Shown one piece after another: positions 17,584-27,481 of a DNA stretch of 64,000 bases. The notes beneath the pieces are model-generated. The model saw only the letters and a list, made by a program, of their open reading frames with translations. It was not told the DNA's origin and made no database searches. Position numbers and translations under genes: made by a program. The DNA is taken from contig JASBVG010000123.1 of the NCBI GenBank assembly GCA_030147505.1, forward strand, positions 62,001 through 126,000, in the 5' to 3' direction. This DNA is from Tardiphaga sp. (GTDB lineage Bacteria; Pseudomonadota; Alphaproteobacteria; Rhizobiales; Xanthobacteraceae). Position 1 is the first letter of the stretch, and each line of letters starts with the position of its first letter.

Positions 17584-18320
17584 CAGAGCCTCTGTTCTAT
17601 GCTGAGTGATTTCGACCAGCGGTCGAGGAATTGTTGCGCGGCCGGCGACAGGTCCGTCATCAGGCCCCAGATCGAATCCTGTTCGAGATTGACGCTCTCC
17701 GGCTTGGGGATGAACAGCACGTCATCGGTGATGCCATTGACGCGATCGATGTCGTCGGTGAAGCCATTCGCTTCCGCGTCGGAGAGAAACTCGAACTCGA
17801 CGGCAAAGACCCGGTATTTCGGCCGGCGGTTGACCCGCGTCTGGCCGCCTTCGGTTTTCTTGCGATCGCTGGGATCGACCCATTTGCGCGTCCACGACCA
17901 GTTGAAGTTGACAGCGAAGCTCTCCAGCTCACCGACGAACAGACGGCCGGCGGCGCAAACGCCATCCGCCACCAGATCCACGCGCACATAGCGGGCCGAC
18001 ACGGAGCGCAAATCGGTTGCGGTCAGGAAGCGCTGGTCGATCGGCTGCTCGCCGGTGTCATAGACGTCGCCGGCGGCCGGATCCGAGGTGGAATACCGAA
18101 TGCGCGCTGTCGAGGCCGAGAGGCCCATGATGCGCACACAGTCGATCGCCTGGACCGCGCCGAGATCAGCGACGAACCATTCCTGACTCGCCGTGCCCTG
18201 CCATTGCACGCCAATATGCGGATCCTGCAGCCGCGCGATCGGCGCCAGCAGGTTCTGCGACGACACCGCCAGCATCGCGCTGTCAGCCTTGTTGAGGTAG
18301 CCGATACGAGCCGCGGTCAT
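17583..18320 (-). CDS. Hypothetical minor tail protein (possible galactose-binding-like fold)
   Basis: A 245-residue protein. Features such as WFVADLGAVQAIDCVRIMGLS and SARYVRVDLVADGV recall discoidin/F5-8 type C domains that bind sugars. The second half (FAVEFEFLSDAEANGFTDDID) is unassigned. Position between the tail-tip protein and the fibre suggests a distal tail protein, possibly a host-recognition element. It is coupled to both neighbours by short overlaps. Confidence 0.68.
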   Translation of the reverse strand: MTAARIGYLNKADSAMLAVSSQNLLAPIARLQDPHIGVQWQGTASQEWFVADLGAVQAIDCVRIMGLSASTARIRYSTSDPAAGDVYDTGEQPIDQRFLTATDLRSVSARYVRVDLVADGVCAAGRLFVGELESFAVNFNWSWTRKWVDPSDRKKTEGGQTRVNRRPKYRVFAVEFEFLSDAEANGFTDDIDRVNGITDDVLFIPKPESVNLEQDSIWGLMTDLSPAAQQFLDRWSKSLSIEQRL

Positions 18321-19906
18321 CCGAACGCCTCGATCACGGCGGCCTTGTCGCCAGCCTTGTGCTGGATCGACGTGATGATCATGTAACGTCCTGTCACGAG
18401 ATCGCCCCTCGCGTGCCTGATGAAGTTCTGTTCGCCGACATTGAGCAGCGCGGCATCCCGATCGGAGACACCGAAGCTGTAAAGCCCGCGCGATGTTCGA
18501 TAGAGCGCGAGACGTCGCGCCGCCTCGGCTTCCGCGTCACTCTTGTCGCGGAAGAAGCCCGGCACCGGATCAGGATCCCTACCGAACGGGTGATCGACGC
18601 GGATCGCGGGCGCCTCGGCCGTTCCATAGCGATACTCGGCGGCGAGCCAGCTCCGGCGCGCATCGGACACGACGCCGGCGACCTCGGTCTGCACGGTGTA
18701 GTTCTTGCCATAGCCGATCAGCCATTTTGCCGGCGGCGGCCAAATGCCATCCGGCAACCGCTTCTTTTGAGGATTGGGATCGAACTTGTGTTTGTCGAAA
18801 CGCTTCGTCGGCGGGCCCTGCGGATCCTCGACGCGGCCGACATAGAACTTGCCTTCGCGCCGGAAGCCGGCATAGGCGCCGATACCGGCCATGAGCTGAC
18901 CGATGACATCGGCCACGGTCGGCGTCTCATCGTGGCTGATATAGATTCCGACCCGAGCAGGCTGCCGGAGATCCAGCGAGACCAGCGATGGCACATAGAT
19001 TTCTTCCGGATCCTTCAGTGTCGTCGATCGACGGATCAGCCGGCGCACGATCGCGACCGTCGTCTCAGCAAAAGCGCCGCCCGTTATATCGCCGCGGACA
19101 TCGGCGGTAACGGCGCCGTTCTGCACGTCGAGAAAGGCGACGCGGAAATAGCCCTCGGCAAGGCAGGTCGCATATCTGCTCGCCGGCACCGTTGCCGCGC
19201 GCAAGGCCGCGACGTTCGGGTAATCCTGATCGAAGGTCAACGCCGCCCCACGATCATAGACCGCCGAGATCGCCTGTACGCGCCCGTCATGCACCTGGAA
19301 CAGAAGCTCGGTCGGGATGACCATTGCCGGCGTGATATTGCTCTCACACCACCCGAAGCACAGCGGCCGCGGCTTGCCTTCCAGATCCTCGTTCCCTTCC
19401 AGGCCGCCAGTGCCGGCATAGACACGGGCCTGGGCGGGCACGTCGAACTTGTATCCGTGATCCTCGATCGAGATCTCGAAATTGGCGTCATCGATAAACT
19501 CGCCCGATGACAGGCCCCGGAACACGATCGGCCAGTCCGCGACTTTCGTTCCGACCTTACCCAGCCTGATCTCGACCGGCTGGCCGTCAGTGCTGTAACG
19601 CTGGGTCAGCACATCAAAGCGCGCATCGCTGTTGTCGATGATCGTCGTGCCGCGGCCGGTGATGAAACCGCCAAAACCGCCCGATGTCGGCATCGACCAT
19701 TCGAAGTCCATCGGCTCATCGAGCGCGCCGCTGTAAGGCTGCGACGGCGGCGTGTCGCCGGCATCGGTGATGAATTCCTCGGTCGCGACGTAGATGCGAT
19801 ATTCGAGATCGATCCGCAGACCGAAACCGAAGAACACATTGATGCTAGTGCTGGTGCGCGCCCGCGACGAGAGCGCAGCGCCGCCGAAAACATGACCGCC
19901 AAACAT
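18317..19906 (-). CDS. Tail-tip/hub-like protein
   Basis: A 529-residue protein with the character of a distal tail or hub component: beta-rich first half (EFEISIEDHGYKFDVPAQARVY; KPRPLCFGWCESNITP) and a second half with FYVGRVEDPQG and a C-terminal ITSIQHKAGDKAAVIEA. The first residues, MFGGHVFGGAA, match the start of the preceding repeat protein (MFGGHSLGGGA). The assignment rests on gene order after the tape measure rather than on a recognised domain. Confidence 0.65.
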   Translation of the reverse strand: MFGGHVFGGAALSSRARTSTSINVFFGFGLRIDLEYRIYVATEEFITDAGDTPPSQPYSGALDEPMDFEWSMPTSGGFGGFITGRGTTIIDNSDARFDVLTQRYSTDGQPVEIRLGKVGTKVADWPIVFRGLSSGEFIDDANFEISIEDHGYKFDVPAQARVYAGTGGLEGNEDLEGKPRPLCFGWCESNITPAMVIPTELLFQVHDGRVQAISAVYDRGAALTFDQDYPNVAALRAATVPASRYATCLAEGYFRVAFLDVQNGAVTADVRGDITGGAFAETTVAIVRRLIRRSTTLKDPEEIYVPSLVSLDLRQPARVGIYISHDETPTVADVIGQLMAGIGAYAGFRREGKFYVGRVEDPQGPPTKRFDKHKFDPNPQKKRLPDGIWPPPAKWLIGYGKNYTVQTEVAGVVSDARRSWLAAEYRYGTAEAPAIRVDHPFGRDPDPVPGFFRDKSDAEAEAARRLALYRTSRGLYSFGVSDRDAALLNVGEQNFIRHARGDLVTGRYMIITSIQHKAGDKAAVIEAFG

Positions 19907-19909
19907 GGA

Positions 19910-21142
19910 TCAGCTTCTCCGATCGGACAGCAGCCACGGCGAGATCACCGCCGCATAGGCAAAGCGCGCCTTGTCATCCGCAAGCATCTGCTCGAATGAG
20001 GATGTCGGCACCAATGTGAGCGCCATCCCGAACTGGAATGCGATCGTCTCAGACGTCAGCGCAATCTCGCGATCGGTGAGGTAGTGGAACTCCTGATCGA
20101 CCGCGCGCAGGCCACGCCGGAAGATCGGCGGTTGCGACAGCGACTGACTCCAGCGGTCGATCGGGACCGCTTCCTCGAACGGGCCAGCCTGGACGAAGGC
20201 CGCCCATTGCTGGTGACGCTGCGCCAGCGCGCGGCGAAACCGGACCGGCTCCGACAATTGAGGCGACCACGCCTCGGTGTGCGACGCCTCCGCAAATGGC
20301 GCGAATTGCACAAAGGCAGCGAACTGCTGCTGCGACGCCTTGATGGCGCGACGAAACCGCAACGGCTCCGACAGCGCCGGCATCCAGCGCTCGGCCGTGA
20401 CGGCCTCGGCAAACGGTGCAAAGCCGGTGAAGGCGATATGCTGCTGCGCGGTGACGCGCAGTGCCGGACGGAAGCGCTGCGGTTCAGCGAGCGGCGGTTG
20501 CCAATAGGCCTCGAACGGCGTGTAGGCGACAAACTGCTGCGCGCTGGCCTTCAGCGCTGGCCGGAAGCGCAACGGCTCGGCGAGCTGCGGCTGCCAGTAG
20601 GCCTCGAACGGCGTATAGGCCGCGAATTGCTGGGCACTGGCCTTCAGGCCACGCGCAAAGCGCACGGGCTCACCGAGCGGAGGCACCCAGCGGTCAGCCG
20701 AGATCCGCTCGACGAACGGGGCAGCCTGCGTGAAGGCCGAGAACTGCTGTGCGGCCGGCTTCAGGCCACGACGGAAACGGACCGGCTCTGCAAGCTGCGG
20801 AGACCAGCCCTCGACGTGTGACGCTTCGTCGAACGGCGCGGCCTGGACAAAGGCCGCGAACTGCTGCTCGACCGTGCGCAGCGCCGGACGGAATCGCTGC
20901 GGCTGCTGCAGATCGACAAACCAGCGATCCGGCGCCGTGGCTTCCGGCTTCGTAAGCGCCGCGGGATCTGCCACGAAAGCCGCCCAGGCGATCGCGGCGA
21001 CGCGGGCCGCCCTGACCACCTTCGCACGCGACGGCTGCGGATATTGCGGATGCCAGCTGTCGGCAAAGATCGGCCGCACGCTCGCGGCTTCATTGCCGAG
21101 ATCGCCGAAAGCACCGCCGCCGAGTGAATGACCGCCGAACAT
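19910..21142 (-). CDS. Tandem-repeat tail-region protein (W..L..P.RFR repeats)
   Basis: A 410-residue protein in which residues 30-365 consist of nine degenerate repeats. The repeat marker is Trp at 30, 74, 113, 152, 183, 214, 253, 292 and 331, giving periods of 44, 39, 39, 31, 31, 39, 39 and 39. A typical unit reads W-x-P-x-L-x-E-P-x-R-F-R-x-x-L-K, then QQFAAF and APF. The 31-residue units lack eight residues. The N-terminus (MFGGHSLGGGAFG) and the C-terminal 50 residues are non-repetitive. No family recognised; location implies a virion tail-tip or host-contact role. Confidence 0.7.
   Translation of the reverse strand: MFGGHSLGGGAFGDLGNEAASVRPIFADSWHPQYPQPSRAKVVRAARVAAIAWAAFVADPAALTKPEATAPDRWFVDLQQPQRFRPALRTVEQQFAAFVQAAPFDEASHVEGWSPQLAEPVRFRRGLKPAAQQFSAFTQAAPFVERISADRWVPPLGEPVRFARGLKASAQQFAAYTPFEAYWQPQLAEPLRFRPALKASAQQFVAYTPFEAYWQPPLAEPQRFRPALRVTAQQHIAFTGFAPFAEAVTAERWMPALSEPLRFRRAIKASQQQFAAFVQFAPFAEASHTEAWSPQLSEPVRFRRALAQRHQQWAAFVQAGPFEEAVPIDRWSQSLSQPPIFRRGLRAVDQEFHYLTDREIALTSETIAFQFGMALTLVPTSSFEQMLADDKARFAYAAVISPWLLSDRRS
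20048..21055 (-). repeat. Nine coding tandem repeats of 117 bp (two of 93 bp)
   Basis: DNA counterpart of the protein repeats in the gene 19910-21142. Most units are 117 bp (39 codons) and two are 93 bp (31 codons). Units three and four are the most alike (identical AQQF.AYTPFEAYWQP), indicating recent duplication. Confidence 0.75.
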
Positions 21143-21151
21143 TGCTCGTGA

Positions 21152-21421
21152 TTATCCTGCGAGACCGTAAGAGCGCAGCGCCCTGCCCCGCGCCTCGACG
21201 CGCTCGATCGCTTTCTCGAAGGGATCGCAGCGGCCGGTCGTCAGGCAGCGCGGACAGACATTCTTTGCGCAGACACGACACCAGCCGCCGATGTCGGTGT
21301 CGCGCGTCTTTGTCCGGACGACATTGTGCATGCCGCAATGCCCGCACTGGTAGGAGTCGATATGTGTCTCCTTACCCTCGGCATCGGTGCAGATGAAAAC
21401 GCCGTCCGGACGATGCACCAT
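21152..21421 (-). CDS. Small zinc-ribbon-like phage protein
   Basis: An 89-residue protein with CGHC, CRVC and CPRC pairs plus further single Cys residues, indicating one or two structural zinc sites. Located between tail genes; 9 bp before the repeat protein gene. No recognised family. Confidence 0.65.
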   Translation of the reverse strand: MVHRPDGVFICTDAEGKETHIDSYQCGHCGMHNVVRTKTRDTDIGGWCRVCAKNVCPRCLTTGRCDPFEKAIERVEARGRALRSYGLAG

Positions 21422-21426
21422 GGCTC

Positions 21427-21897
21427 TTACTCGTTGAACATCGCGGTGACGTTGGCGTTGCCAGTGTAGCCGCTCGACTTCGCGCGCAGAGCGATGCCGG
21501 CAAGGTTGGTCGCGGGGATCACCAGCTCCTTACCCGGCGTCGGCACCCAGCGAATGGTCGCGCGCTGGTTGACGGCCGCCGGCAGCAAGTTCGACGCCGC
21601 GGTCACGGTCGGTTCGGCGGTCATGTTGGCCGTGGCTACGGTGAGAGCCGCCGGATCCGCGGGATCGAGCGCAACCGGCGTAGCAGCGGTGCCGGTGCCG
21701 AGGGTCGTGGTGCGCGACGCATCCCAAACGATGGCCTGGTCGGATGGAGTGCCTTCGACACCAAAGATGATGTCGAAGATGCGCGGGCGGCGCAGCGCCG
21801 TGGTGCTTGAGACCGAGATGCCGAGCAGCGTCTTATGCGTGGTGGTGATCGCTTGCTTGGTGCCGGCGAGTTCGTTGGAGACCGAATAATCGGGCAT
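21427..21897 (-). CDS. Hypothetical virion protein
   Basis: A 156-residue Thr/Ala/Ser-rich protein of predicted beta character (TVATANMTAEPTVTAASNLL; GKELVIPATNLAGIALRAKS) without signal peptide or membrane segment. It lies among tail genes downstream of the tape measure and is probably structural. No family recognised. Confidence 0.62.
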   Translation of the reverse strand: MPDYSVSNELAGTKQAITTTHKTLLGISVSSTTALRRPRIFDIIFGVEGTPSDQAIVWDASRTTTLGTGTAATPVALDPADPAALTVATANMTAEPTVTAASNLLPAAVNQRATIRWVPTPGKELVIPATNLAGIALRAKSSGYTGNANVTAMFNE

Positions 21898-21953
21898 TGG
21901 TGCTTCCTTCAGTGGTGAGAGATCGCGACGATGGTGCCCGTCGCCGGCATCGG

Positions 21954-22343
21954 TTACGGCGTCTTGCCGATGGAGAACTGCCCGGCGAGCAGCTGGAATT
22001 GTTTGCCCGCCGGGACATCCTGCGCGGTCTGCAGCGGACCGCTGGTGATCATGTTGCCGCCGGTCTGCGCATCCCAGGTCGAGGCCCAGGTGAGCAGGCC
22101 CCAGTCGATGAAGGCCGGACCGACATTAAGATCCGAAATCAGCGTCGATCGGCCGCTGACGATATCGAATGGCGACATCTTGCCCTGCAGGTCGATGCGG
22201 CCATAGTTCGTGCCGGATGTCGGCACCTCGCTTGCCATCGAGCCGGCGTCTGTCGGATCGGCCGTATGAAGCGCGAGCCAGCGGCCCATGGTGAGGATCT
22301 GGTCGCCGACGATCTTGTGGGCGTAGAGAGACAATCCCGCCAT
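21954..22343 (-). CDS. Hypothetical phage tail-region protein
   Basis: A 129-residue protein (MAGLSLYAHKIVGDQIL...). The segment GRWLALHTADPTDAG..SEV is a common pattern in small phage structural proteins found just after tape-measure genes. It follows the tape measure by 9 bp. Function unknown. Confidence 0.65.
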   Translation of the reverse strand: MAGLSLYAHKIVGDQILTMGRWLALHTADPTDAGSMASEVPTSGTNYGRIDLQGKMSPFDIVSGRSTLISDLNVGPAFIDWGLLTWASTWDAQTGGNMITSGPLQTAQDVPAGKQFQLLAGQFSIGKTP

Positions 22344-22352
22344 CTTTGCTCC

Positions 22353-25300
22353 TTATGCCGCGCGCGGCTTCTGACTATCGACAACGCGACGGGTGGCCGC
22401 GGCCGTCTTGGTCGGCATCGCTTCGACTGCCTCGATCAGCTGGTCGATCTTGCCGGCCAGCGTCTCATCACTGCGATCGCTGACCTGCTTCAGCGCGCGC
22501 GCCAATGCCTCCCAGTCGAGACCGGGCGCCTGGTTGTCGTTCGTGCGGCCGCCGACGCGCACAGGCATCGGCATGACCGGCAGCTTGCCCGCATTGATGT
22601 TGTCGATCGCAACGCGGCCGCCGAGCGCGGTCATCACGCTTTCCTTGATGATGCCCTCGCCGTTCGATACCCAGACCGGGATGCTGTCCGAGGTGCCGGT
22701 ACCGGGCCCGGTGACGAGACCGCCCTGGGCGTAGACACCGCCGGGCGCACCGGGCAACGGTCCGTGCTGATAGCTGTTGGTGGCCAGCAGCTGCAGATTG
22801 CGCGCAGTCGCATAAGTGTTCCAGACGATCTTGTTGAGCGCATCGATCGCCTGGTTCGACAGCACACCGCCGCCGCCGCCAAATTCAGGATTGGCGCCGA
22901 CGGCGACGCTCGATGGCGCAAGGGCATTGCGCAACAGCGCGAGCTGATCGGCCGAGGTCTGCGCCAGAGCGACCTGCGACGACGCCAGCGACACCTGCGA
23001 CTGTTCCAGCGAGTTCGACGTGGTCATCAGCAGCGTTTGCGCATTCAGAAGCGCCTGACTTTGCTGCGCCGTCTGATTGATCGCGGAGACGATCCTGGTC
23101 GAACCATCGACGACGCCGAGCGCGCCCGGCAGCTCCTGCAGCGCCGCAGTCACCTGATCATAGATCGCCGTGTAGCCCGCCGACGACGCATAGAACGACT
23201 TGGCCTGGTCGAGCAGCGCCGTTGCATATTGTGTGATCGTGCCGAGCGCATCTTCGTTGCCATTGCGCGCGAGAGCCAGCTGGGCCGCAAAATTCGTCTG
23301 CGCAGCCGAGAGCTGGGCCTGCGGCGACAGCGTCGAGTTCGGTCCGACCTTGAGGCCGTTGAGATAGTCGGTCAGCGACTTGACGAAGGTCTGGATCTTG
23401 TCGCTGGCAGCCTTCAGCGCCGATGCCGACTCGCCAACCACGCCATTAAATTCGGGGAACAGCTTGATGAAGTCGGTGAAGGAGTCACCGATCAGGCCGG
23501 CGTCATCGACGATCTTCTGCGCCTCGGCCTTGAACACAGCCGACACCAGCGATGCATTGGCTCCGAGCGCCGTCGCGTCGGCCAGATCCTTCTTGTGCTG
23601 TTCGAGCAGTGCCGCCGCATCGTTCAGATAGGAATTGCCAGCCGCGGAATTGAGGCGCGACTTCAGCCCATCCTCGAAGCTCTTGCGCAGATCGTTCAAA
23701 GCCGCCTTGACGCCCTTGTCGATCCAGTAGGCGGCATCCTCGGCCGACATGCCGAGCTGGGTCAGCGCACCCTGCAGGCCCGCCGCCGTGCCTTGGATAT
23801 GCAGCATGCTGGTCTGCACTTCCGACAGCGCCGGCTGTGTCTTGAGCAGGGTCAGCAGATAGGACATGGACGTGTTGCGCGCTGCATCCACATCGACATA
23901 AGTGCTCATATATTCGGTCGTGTTCGACGTGATGGCGTCATCGATAAATTTCTGCACCGACTGCAGCTGCCCCTTTACTGCATCGACCGCCCGCGAAAAC
24001 GGGCTATCCATGCCGAGGCCATCGGCGAGCCCCTGCAGCGTCGCGTTGAACATCGCCTGGAATTTCGTGGCCTGCGACAGCTCGAAGCGGACAAAGCTGC
24101 TCTGGATCCGCGCCAGCGCCGCATAGTCCCTTGCTTCATCCGCCTTGTAGGCGAGCGACAGCATCTGCTGGCGCGCATTCTCGATGCTGGCCGACAGATC
24201 ACCCTGCGCACCGCCGGACATAGCGGTGAGGAACGCATTGAATGCCGGCGCCGAGTCCTTCCAGACCTTTTGCGCGGCCTCCAGTTTCTTCTTCGACTGC
24301 TCATTGGCGCCGAAGATGCCGCCGACCAGGCCGATGATGCCGCCGGCGACGGCGCCGGCCGGACCGAAGGTGGCGCCAGCCATGGCGCCGCCGAGCGCGC
24401 CGGTCAGCGCATTGCCGGATTGATAGCCGGCGACGCCGGCGCCGACCATGCCGAGCGCGCCCTGCGCCGAGTTCAGCGACTGGCTGCCGAAGAAGCTGCC
24501 ACCCTGCATGAAGCGCGAGAGGTTCGACGACGACAGTTTCTGCACCAGGCTGGACGCCGCGGTGCCGAGCGCCTTCATGGCATCTTCACCGCGCAGCAGG
24601 CCACCGACCAGGTCGTTGGCAAAGCCCGACGAAATGTCGCGCGCCTCGCGCAGCTGGTTGTTGAGGCGCATGCCGGCCGCTTCGGTCGATCCAAGCGCCG
24701 TAGCGACGTCGGGATAGATGCCGCGCAGCTGCTGGGCGATCTGCACGTCGTCCTGTGACAGACCACTGGTCGCGCGATCGAACGTGATCTGGTCGTTAAC
24801 CTGCTTCTTCGCCAGCTCCTGCGCGCGCTTGCCGAGTTCCTCGTTGATCTTCTTGAGGCGCGCATATTCGGCCTCATCGAAGGCCGTCCGGTTCTGCGAC
24901 GCCTGCTGCTCCAGCGCCTGACGCGCCTGCAGGTTCGCGCGCATCTCTGCCTGCTGTCCGATGGTCTTTCCGACCATGTCGATTTCGAGCTGCATGGCGG
25001 CGACTGATTGACGAGCATAAAGCTCACGACCGCGGGCCGCTTCGCTCAGGGCCACGCCAACGCCCTTGATGGCAATGGCGCGATCGCCCTCGGCCAACGC
25101 CTGCGCCTTCGTTTCTTCCGTCTCTCGCGCGCGCTCGGCATTGAGGCGCTGCTGATAAGCCACGTCACCCTTCGCCGAAGGGCTGAACGCCGACAGAGAC
25201 TGCAACTGCAACTGCTGGGCCTGGGTGGCCTGCTCGAACTCGGTCTTGAAGTTGCGCACCTTCGAGGTCGAGTTCTGGACCGCCTGGGCGAGCTGCTCAT

Positions 25301-27446
25301 AGGTCACACCCATCGCCTTCAGAATCGGCGAAGCGGCACCGCCCGACGTCTGGACGTCGATCATGGTACGCACCAGCAGCTCGTTCTCGTTACGCAGCCG
25401 CTCGACCTGCGCAATGTCGGGCAGTTGCTGCTGAACGGCCTGCGCCTGAGCGAACGACCGCTGCCGATCCTGCGCGGCCTGCGTAGCCGCTGCATTGCGG
25501 TTCATCGCCTCGGTGATCTTGTCGATCTCGGCGCGCTGCTGCTCGATCTGGTTCGTGGTGCCGAGACCTTTGTTCACCGCTGCCGATCGACGCTCCGCAA
25601 TCTTCTCCAGTTCCTGCAGCCGCGCTTGTGCCTGGGCCAGCTGGTCATCCAACCCAAGCTTTAGACCGATGCCGGTCGCCCGCGAGGCAGCTGCGCCGAT
25701 ACGATCCCAGACGTTCGAAGCGACATTGCCGAGCGCCGTCCAGAACTTCGTCGAGGTGCTGAGAGTATCATTGACGCCAACAAGGCTGCTTTCCACGCCA
25801 GCCTGCAGCACGCGCTGCGCCTCCCAGACGCGCCCCTGCGCGGTCAGATTCTGGATCTGCCGTTGCATGGAGGCGTCGAGAAAGCCCAGCCGGGCGTTGA
25901 GCTGCTCGGCGCCGCGCGCGGGATCCGCATAGGCCTTGCCGAGCATCTTGGCTGCTTCGGCGGCGTCGATACCGAATACGGTCGCGATATCGTGGCCGAT
26001 CTTCACGATCGGCTCCAGATTGTCGCGACCGATCTTGCCCGTCGATGCCAGTTCGGCGGCGAACTCGCGCGCCTCACGGACCGAGAATCCGGTCAGCGAC
26101 GAGCTGGACTGGGCAATCGAGTTGATGCTGCTAAGCGACTGCCCCGAAGCACGCCCGGAGCCGAGCAGCGACATCTGCACACGCTGTTGACTGTCGAGAT
26201 ATGAATTGAGAGCCAGCGCCGCGCCGGTGATCGAAAGCGCCACACCGCCGAAGACCAATCGCCCCGCGGTCAGGAATCGACCGAGCCAATTGATCGACTG
26301 GGTCGCAAAGTCACCGATCGAGGCCTTCGACGCCACGAAGACGTCGGCGATCTGCGAGCCCTGCTGCAACATGACGGTGCCGAGGCCTTGGCCACCCTGC
26401 AGAGACACAATGACATCCTGCGCCTGCCGACCGAGGTTGATCAACTCATGACGGGCAAGGCCGACGCCGACCGCAAGCTTGCCGGATGCAGCGCTTGTGA
26501 TGTCCTGGGCGTCTCGGACGCCACGCAGCGTGTTGGTCTGCTGAACGAACGCCGCCTTGGTGTCCATCACTGCGGCGGCGCGTTCGGCCTCGGTGATCGC
26601 GCCGACTTTCGCGGCGGCGTTGATCTCGGCCAATGTCTCCTTGTACTGCCGGCCCGCTGCATAGAGCGGGCTGTATTTGGCGCGCAGATCATCGAGCTGC
26701 TTCCCATACGCAGCGATGTCGGCGCCGCGATCGGGCGCGACGGTCTGCCGATCAACGATCGCTTGCGCGGCTGCCTTGCGGGCCGCACCGACGCGCTCCA
26801 GCGCCGAGATCTCGCTGTTGTAGGAATTGATCGCCTTGAGCCGAGCCTGAGTGGCAATCTCGATCGAGATCGCACCAACGCGCTGCGCCTGGTCAATCTC
26901 GGTCAGCGAAGCCTTGTAGCGCTCCGATGCCGCGAAAACCGGATCGTATTTGGCCTGCAGCCGCGACAAGGCCTGACCATAGGCCTCGATATCGGCACCT
27001 CGCGCAGCGGTGTCCGAACCGCCCGTGACGCCCGTCATGGCATTGATGCGGGCCTGCATCTCGGCGGCGCGCTGCAGCTCGGCTGTCTGCCGTGCGGCCG
27101 CGAGCGACACCACGCCATGCTTGTCTGCGAGCAGCTGCAGGCTACGGGCATATTCAGCCGCCTGGATATGGCCCTGTTCGAATGCGCGCTCGATGATCGA
27201 CTGGCCCTGCGCATAGCGCTGTTCGGTCCGGAACGTCTCGTCGATCGACCGGCGCAGGCGATCGTAGTTGCTGGCGGCCGAGAGCTGGCGACGGGCAGAC
27301 TGCTCGGTCGTGACCGCCATCCCTTCGGCCGTCTGGGCGACCGTGGTCTGCGCACGTGCGACCGCCTCCAGCTTCGTCCTGGTTTCATCCAGGCCGGAGC
27401 TGGTGCCGACGACTTCAATGCGGCGGATGGCGGAAACGGCGACCAT
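22353..27446 (-). CDS. Tail length tape measure protein
   Basis: A 1697-residue protein, the largest in the phage. The N-terminal 500 residues are Ala/Gln-rich helices with heptad-like repeats (three copies of AYGxxLxxLxAKYxPxxAA around residues 160-280). A middle hydrophobic patch follows (FLTAGRLVFGGVALSITGAALALNSYLD; GNALTGALGGAMAGATFGPAGAVAGGIIGLVGGIFG), as tape measures have for pore formation. By the general rule of about 0.15 nm per residue the tail would be roughly 250 nm long. It is preceded by the G/GT chaperone genes, the invariant order in siphoviruses. Confidence 0.93.
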   Translation of the reverse strand: MVAVSAIRRIEVVGTSSGLDETRTKLEAVARAQTTVAQTAEGMAVTTEQSARRQLSAASNYDRLRRSIDETFRTEQRYAQGQSIIERAFEQGHIQAAEYARSLQLLADKHGVVSLAAARQTAELQRAAEMQARINAMTGVTGGSDTAARGADIEAYGQALSRLQAKYDPVFAASERYKASLTEIDQAQRVGAISIEIATQARLKAINSYNSEISALERVGAARKAAAQAIVDRQTVAPDRGADIAAYGKQLDDLRAKYSPLYAAGRQYKETLAEINAAAKVGAITEAERAAAVMDTKAAFVQQTNTLRGVRDAQDITSAASGKLAVGVGLARHELINLGRQAQDVIVSLQGGQGLGTVMLQQGSQIADVFVASKASIGDFATQSINWLGRFLTAGRLVFGGVALSITGAALALNSYLDSQQRVQMSLLGSGRASGQSLSSINSIAQSSSSLTGFSVREAREFAAELASTGKIGRDNLEPIVKIGHDIATVFGIDAAEAAKMLGKAYADPARGAEQLNARLGFLDASMQRQIQNLTAQGRVWEAQRVLQAGVESSLVGVNDTLSTSTKFWTALGNVASNVWDRIGAAASRATGIGLKLGLDDQLAQAQARLQELEKIAERRSAAVNKGLGTTNQIEQQRAEIDKITEAMNRNAAATQAAQDRQRSFAQAQAVQQQLPDIAQVERLRNENELLVRTMIDVQTSGGAASPILKAMGVTYEQLAQAVQNSTSKVRNFKTEFEQATQAQQLQLQSLSAFSPSAKGDVAYQQRLNAERARETEETKAQALAEGDRAIAIKGVGVALSEAARGRELYARQSVAAMQLEIDMVGKTIGQQAEMRANLQARQALEQQASQNRTAFDEAEYARLKKINEELGKRAQELAKKQVNDQITFDRATSGLSQDDVQIAQQLRGIYPDVATALGSTEAAGMRLNNQLREARDISSGFANDLVGGLLRGEDAMKALGTAASSLVQKLSSSNLSRFMQGGSFFGSQSLNSAQGALGMVGAGVAGYQSGNALTGALGGAMAGATFGPAGAVAGGIIGLVGGIFGANEQSKKKLEAAQKVWKDSAPAFNAFLTAMSGGAQGDLSASIENARQQMLSLAYKADEARDYAALARIQSSFVRFELSQATKFQAMFNATLQGLADGLGMDSPFSRAVDAVKGQLQSVQKFIDDAITSNTTEYMSTYVDVDAARNTSMSYLLTLLKTQPALSEVQTSMLHIQGTAAGLQGALTQLGMSAEDAAYWIDKGVKAALNDLRKSFEDGLKSRLNSAAGNSYLNDAAALLEQHKKDLADATALGANASLVSAVFKAEAQKIVDDAGLIGDSFTDFIKLFPEFNGVVGESASALKAASDKIQTFVKSLTDYLNGLKVGPNSTLSPQAQLSAAQTNFAAQLALARNGNEDALGTITQYATALLDQAKSFYASSAGYTAIYDQVTAALQELPGALGVVDGSTRIVSAINQTAQQSQALLNAQTLLMTTSNSLEQSQVSLASSQVALAQTSADQLALLRNALAPSSVAVGANPEFGGGGGVLSNQAIDALNKIVWNTYATARNLQLLATNSYQHGPLPGAPGGVYAQGGLVTGPGTGTSDSIPVWVSNGEGIIKESVMTALGGRVAIDNINAGKLPVMPMPVRVGGRTNDNQAPGLDWEALARALKQVSDRSDETLAGKIDQLIEAVEAMPTKTAAATRRVVDSQKPRAA

Positions 27447-27481
27447 GATCGTCCAGTCGTTACGAGGTCAGTGACAAGCCG

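Noticed and set aside
20048-21055. Noncoding satellite or CRISPR-like repeats
   Set aside because: The period is a multiple of three and the frame stays open throughout; the repeats are protein-coding.
21897-24758. 953-residue open frame on the plus strand
   Set aside because: It is antisense to the tape-measure gene and neighbours, Arg/His/Gln-rich, with no domain; a by-product of GC-rich codon use.
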